Shown here piece by piece: positions 15,113 through 17,444 of a stretch of 17,444 bases of DNA. How positions within the stretch are numbered: position 1 is the stretch's first letter; the number at the start of each line of letters is the position of its first letter. Both the position numbers and the translations under genes were made by a program. Location of the stretch: contig JAVWZM010000046.1 of NCBI GenBank assembly GCA_036661035.1, positions 1 through 17,444 on the forward strand. Direction: 5' to 3'. Origin of the DNA: JAGPHI01 sp036661035. GTDB taxonomy: Bacteria; Bacillota; Clostridia; Oscillospirales; Ruminococcaceae. The notes under the pieces are model-generated. The model saw nothing but the letters and a program-made list of their open reading frames with translations. It made no database searches and was not told the DNA's origin.

Positions 15113-15706
15113 ATGGGACACAAAATTATTACCATTAGCCGCCAATACGGAAGCGGCGGCAGATTAATTGGTGCCAATTTAGCCAAACAGTTGAACATTC
15201 CGTTTTACGACAAAGAGCTGATTACTCTAGCCGCTAAGAATAGCCCTATTCATGCCAGCTTTTTTGAAGATGCCGAAACAAAGGGAACAGGCGGATTTGT
15301 ATATCCGTTCAACCCCGGCGTTCCCTTTGACTTGCCACTAAATGACAAGGTATTTCTGGCGCAATTCGCTGTCATTAGGGAAATAGCAGCCCAAGGCCCC
15401 TGCGTCATTGTTGGACGCTGTGCAGACGAAGTATTAAAGGACAGGGATAATCTGCTAAAGGTATTCATCTATGCCGACATGGAGATAAGAGAAAAACGCG
15501 CTATATCGGAATACGGCGATGCGCCCGAAAAAATCGAGCAGAAGATTACCGCTCTTGATAAAAAACGAGCAAATTACTACCACTTCTATGCACAGGCAAA
15601 ATGGGGCGACACAAAAAACTATCATCTTTGCATTAATAGCGGAAGCATAGGGCTTGACGGTGCCGTAAACGCTATTAGGGCTGCCTATTTGTCGAGCGGA
15701 GATTAG
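15113..15706 (+). CDS. Cytidylate-kinase-like P-loop protein
   Basis: The protein has 197 residues from the ATG at 15113, chosen over an in-frame ATG at 15086 because GGAGGTG precedes it closely and 15086 lies inside the MATE gene. The start ITISRQYGSGGRLIGANLAKQL followed by NIPFYDKELI (from residue 5) is the signature of the cytidylate-kinase-like family (PF13189 type), with a Gly-rich nucleotide loop at about 12-20. VIVGRCADEVL and an Arg-rich lid-like segment (REKRAISEYGDAPEKIEQKI) follow, then KKRANYYHFYAQAKWGDTKNYHLCINSGSIGLD. It is not the housekeeping Cmk; the substrate is unknown. It ends the TetR-MATE operon, 16 bp after the transporter. A role linked to the exported compound or to ligand modification would be speculation. 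Confidence 0.85.
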   Translation: MGHKIITISRQYGSGGRLIGANLAKQLNIPFYDKELITLAAKNSPIHASFFEDAETKGTGGFVYPFNPGVPFDLPLNDKVFLAQFAVIREIAAQGPCVIVGRCADEVLKDRDNLLKVFIYADMEIREKRAISEYGDAPEKIEQKITALDKKRANYYHFYAQAKWGDTKNYHLCINSGSIGLDGAVNAIRAAYLSSGD

Positions 15707-15744
15707 CGAAAATATTGCTAATAAGCGGCGTTTGCTGTAATGCC

Positions 15745-15892
15745 AAATCATATTCATATGATTTTGACGTTGACACCCCCTTTGTAGGGACACGATATAT
15801 CGTGTCCAAAAACCTACCGCCATATATCGTGTCCAAAAACCTACCGCCATATATCGTGTCCGAAAACCGGACGCCATGTATGGCGTCCCTAC
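15745..15892 (+). repeat. Palindromic repeat element, left copy
   Basis: The element begins with the palindrome AAATCATAT-TC-ATATGATTT. It continues with GTAGGGAC (15784-15791) and the 20-bp perfect palindrome GGACACGATATATCGTGTCC (15788-15807). A 27-bp unit containing CCTACCGCCATATATCGTGTCC then occurs twice, and the element ends in GGACGCCATGTATGGCGTCC/CTAC. GTAGGGAC and GTCCCTAC (15885-15892) form terminal inverted repeats. The first 141 bp recur at 17304-17444 with three differences, in the same orientation. No protein is encoded. It is consistent with a MITE-like or REP-like mobile repeat, but no transposase is nearby. The gap 15707-15952 holds nothing else. Confidence 0.88.
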
Positions 15893-15952
15893 GGGAAAAA
15901 TTCAAACAAAGGAAAGCACGGTGGTGGCAAGGGCGGCGGCGGTGGGCGTGAT

Positions 15953-16999
15953 TTACAGCGGCTCCACGTCACCCAAGTCGCCCACAAGCTGCTCCACAAG
16001 GTCGTTAAGGGTAACGATGCCAATTACTCCGCCATATTCGTCAAGCACCACCGCCAAGGAATTGTGGCTGTGCTTCATATTGCGAAAAAGCACGTCAGCC
16101 TTTACACTTTTAGGTACAAAATAGGCAGGCTTTACCGCTAGCTGCATCACAGTATCTCGGCTTTTGTCATCTAATCGAAAATAGTCCTTGGCGTTGAGAA
16201 TACCCACAATATCGTCGGCAGATTCATTGCAAACAGGGTATAGAGTGTGGCGGCTGTTATGGATAGTGGCTTTCCAATCTTCCATATTTTCCTCTAGCCA
16301 TAATAGAGAAAGCTCTGTTCGGTGGGTGGCAATATCTCCCACCGTCAAATCGTCAAATTCAAAAACGTTCTGGATAAACTGTTTTTCTTCATAGTCAATG
16401 GCACCATTTTCACTGCCAACATCAACCATCATGCGTATTTCTTCTTCGCTTACCTCATCATCTTCGGCGCTGGGATCAATGCCCATTAGGCGCAAAATGG
16501 CATTGGTGGAAATGGTAAGAAACCAAACAATGGGGGCAAATAGCTTGGCGATGGTGGTGATGAGCGCAGACATGCCAAGCGCCAATGCCTCAGCTTTGTG
16601 CATAGCAACACGCTTAGGCACAAGCTCGCCAAAAATCAGCGTAAAATAGGACAGCACAAGGGTTATAACCACCACGGCTATGGCGTCCAGGGTGGCGGCA
16701 GGCACGGCTACGCCAAGGCTTATCAGCCAAGTTACCAAGCCGTCCGAAAAGTTTTCCGCTGCAAAGGCACTGCCCAAAAAGCCGGATAGAGTAATTGCTA
16801 CTTGTATGGTTGCCAAAAACCGTGCTGGCTGGCTAGTGAGCCGTGCAAGGCGTATTGCCCGTTTATCCCCCTCGGCGGCAAGCTTTGCAAGCCTGTTGTC
16901 GTTCATGGAAATAACTGCAATTTCCGCACAAGCAAATACGGCGTTAAGCGCAATCAAAAACACCTGTAATAAAATCATAAAAACAGTAGAGCCTTCCAA
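15953..16999 (-). CDS. CNNM/CorC-type membrane protein with CBS pair, lacking the CorC_HlyC domain
   Basis: The product has 348 residues, starting at TTG (16997-16999) with GAGGAGG 8 nt upstream; the next in-frame ATG at 16978 lies too far from that site. The DUF21/CNNM membrane domain spans about 1-175, with the signature FGELVPKR (124-131) and a helix start rich in Ala/Glu (FACAEIAVI). A CBS pair follows at about 218-340, with VLDEYGGVIGIVTLNDLVEQLVG at its end. CNNM proteins are linked to Mg2+ transport or regulation through Na+ exchange and CBS-bound nucleotides. The C-terminal CorC_HlyC domain (about 80 residues) usual in the roughly 430-residue family is missing; the frame stops at GDVEPL, 60 bp short of the repeat element. 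Expression is likely controlled by the long leader (see the attenuator). Function is inferred from the family. Confidence 0.92.
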   Translation of the reverse strand: MEGSTVFMILLQVFLIALNAVFACAEIAVISMNDNRLAKLAAEGDKRAIRLARLTSQPARFLATIQVAITLSGFLGSAFAAENFSDGLVTWLISLGVAVPAATLDAIAVVVITLVLSYFTLIFGELVPKRVAMHKAEALALGMSALITTIAKLFAPIVWFLTISTNAILRLMGIDPSAEDDEVSEEEIRMMVDVGSENGAIDYEEKQFIQNVFEFDDLTVGDIATHRTELSLLWLEENMEDWKATIHNSRHTLYPVCNESADDIVGILNAKDYFRLDDKSRDTVMQLAVKPAYFVPKSVKADVLFRNMKHSHNSLAVVLDEYGGVIGIVTLNDLVEQLVGDLGDVEPL

Positions 17000-17035
17000 A
17001 ATAATATCCTCCTCAAATCAACATAAATTCATAAT

Positions 17036-17093
17036 TAAAAACACAAAAGGACATAGCCTATCGCTCTACTCTCGTAAGCATAGGCTATGTCCT
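17036..17093 (-). terminator. Leader terminator (candidate attenuator) of the CNNM gene
   Basis: AGGACATAGCCTAT (17080-17093 on the minus strand) pairs perfectly over 14 bp with ATAGGCTATGTCCT (17048-17061) around an 18-nt loop, followed by TTTTGTGTTTTT. It lies between the promoter and the CNNM start, 8 bp after a short leader reading frame. It would stop most transcripts unless overridden, so the gene is probably attenuated. Confidence 0.8.
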
Positions 17094-17100
17094 ATTCGGT

Positions 17101-17166
17101 TTAATATATGACGCGAAGGAGGTTTATCTCCGTTATTACTGTCGGCGTCGTCCATAATTCGTGCAT
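17101..17166 (-). CDS. Candidate 21-residue leader peptide before the CNNM gene
   Basis: AAAGGAG and ATTG precede an ATG at 17166 that opens a 21-codon frame ending in TAA at 17101-17103. The peptide begins MHELWTTPTV and ends LLRVIY; four of its residues are threonine. It lies entirely between a perfect promoter and a 14-bp terminator, with the CNNM gene downstream. The mRNA around codons 5-19 can itself fold: GACGC with GCGTC, and GGAG with CTCC inside. This is the arrangement of leader-peptide attenuators, including Mg2+-responsive ones known for mgtA-type genes in enterobacteria. I do not recognise the peptide. Whether it is translated, and what it senses, is inference. Confidence 0.6.
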   Translation of the reverse strand: MHELWTTPTVITEINLLRVIY

Positions 17167-17195
17167 CAATCTCCTTTACAATTTAATTTGTTAGA

Positions 17196-17224
17196 ATTAT
17201 AGCAAAAATAATGATATTCGTCAA
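17196..17224 (-). promoter_or_regulatory. Promoter of the CNNM leader and gene
   Basis: On the minus strand, TTGACG (17219-17224) and TATAAT (17196-17201) are separated by 17 nt. Transcription would begin near 17189, giving a leader of about 190 nt before the TTG start codon. Confidence 0.85.
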
Positions 17225-17303
17225 TAAACAAACTGTTAATTTTTGCATTTTAATTATTGCATTTACAAACGGCTGATGTACCGGCTAATTATGCTGCAAT
17301 ACA

Positions 17304-17444
17304 AAATCATATTCATATGATTTTGACGTTGACACCCCCTCTGTAGGGACACGATATATCGTGTCAGAAAACCTACCGCCATATATCGTGTCCAAAAACC
17401 TACCGCCATATATCGTGTCCGAAAACCGGACGCCATGTATGGCG
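17304..17444 (+). repeat. Palindromic repeat element, right copy (cut by window edge)
   Basis: This matches 15745-15885 over 141 bp with three substitutions and no indels, in the same orientation, and continues past the window. The 79 bp between the CNNM promoter and this copy hold no feature I can support. Together the two copies bracket the CNNM gene as direct repeats 1,559 bp apart. Confidence 0.9.

Noticed and set aside
15784..15892. CRISPR-like array of 27-bp repeats
   Set aside because: Units are directly adjacent without unique spacers, are internally palindromic, and no cas genes are nearby.
15675..15951. Overlapping frames on both strands with repeated TIYGGRFLD or IVSKNLPPY peptides
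   Set aside because: They are translations of the 27-bp palindromic repeat and have no ribosome sites.
15893..15952. Frameshift hiding the missing CorC_HlyC domain of the CNNM protein
   Set aside because: Sequence after the stop in all three minus-strand frames is short, Ala/Thr- or His/Arg-rich, and shows nothing like the domain before the repeat begins.
17116..17122. AAGGAGG on the plus strand as a ribosome site
   Set aside because: No start codon or frame follows at a usable distance; its complement functions better as an anti-Shine-Dalgarno in the minus-strand leader.
17101..17190. Known Mg2+ (M-box) or Mn2+ (yybP-ykoY) riboswitch before the CNNM gene
   Set aside because: The leader is short and I could not find the conserved core words of either class; a coding leader with terminator fits better.

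Overview
This window most likely comes from an anaerobic, low-to-moderate GC Bacillota (Clostridia) chromosome, probably a gut or fermenter Oscillospiraceae-like lineage. The signs are AGGAGG-type ribosome binding sites before almost every gene, sigma-A-like promoters (TTGacg/TATAAT with 17-nt spacers), a flavodiiron protein next to a tiny rubredoxin, HflX, a short ProB lacking PUA, and TetR-controlled export modules. The genus cannot be fixed from the sequence alone. No rRNA, tRNA, transposase, integrase or CRISPR array was seen.

Layout. (1) 1-4754: a divergent export module. On the minus strand, an MMPL/RND-type exporter is followed 26 bp later by a secreted Leu/Gly heptad-repeat protein (YhgE/Pip-like) that runs off the left edge. 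A TetR regulator reads the other way, and the shared 184-bp gap holds a strong exporter promoter and a small palindrome. (2) 4755-8464: hflX (minus) and proBA (plus) diverge from back-to-back promoters. proBA encodes the first two enzymatic steps of proline synthesis from glutamate. (3) 8612-11226: an unrecognised membrane-anchored protein, then a flavodiiron protein and a 37-residue rubredoxin-like protein, a likely O2/NO-reduction pair. (4) 11561-12733: an MFS transporter preceded by a duplicated 39-bp leader motif. (5) 12840-15706: an array of hairpin repeats, then a TetR-MATE-cytidylate-kinase-like operon with a twin-operator promoter. (6) 15745-17444: a CNNM/CorC-type membrane protein (minus) flanked by two nearly identical 141-bp palindromic repeats in direct orientation. 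It is preceded by a leader holding a 21-codon open reading frame and a strong intrinsic terminator.

Most notable non-coding structure. First, about 130-bp structured elements occur at 4856-4983 (plus) and 10933-11062 (minus), with a diverged relative at 9484-9622; their stems show paired base changes. Second, the CNNM gene has what looks like a leader-peptide/terminator attenuator, with an internal anti-Shine-Dalgarno stretch. Third, a tandem 94-95-bp hairpin array has one stem changed compensatorily between units. The structured repeat family and the CNNM leader are the best candidates for something undescribed.
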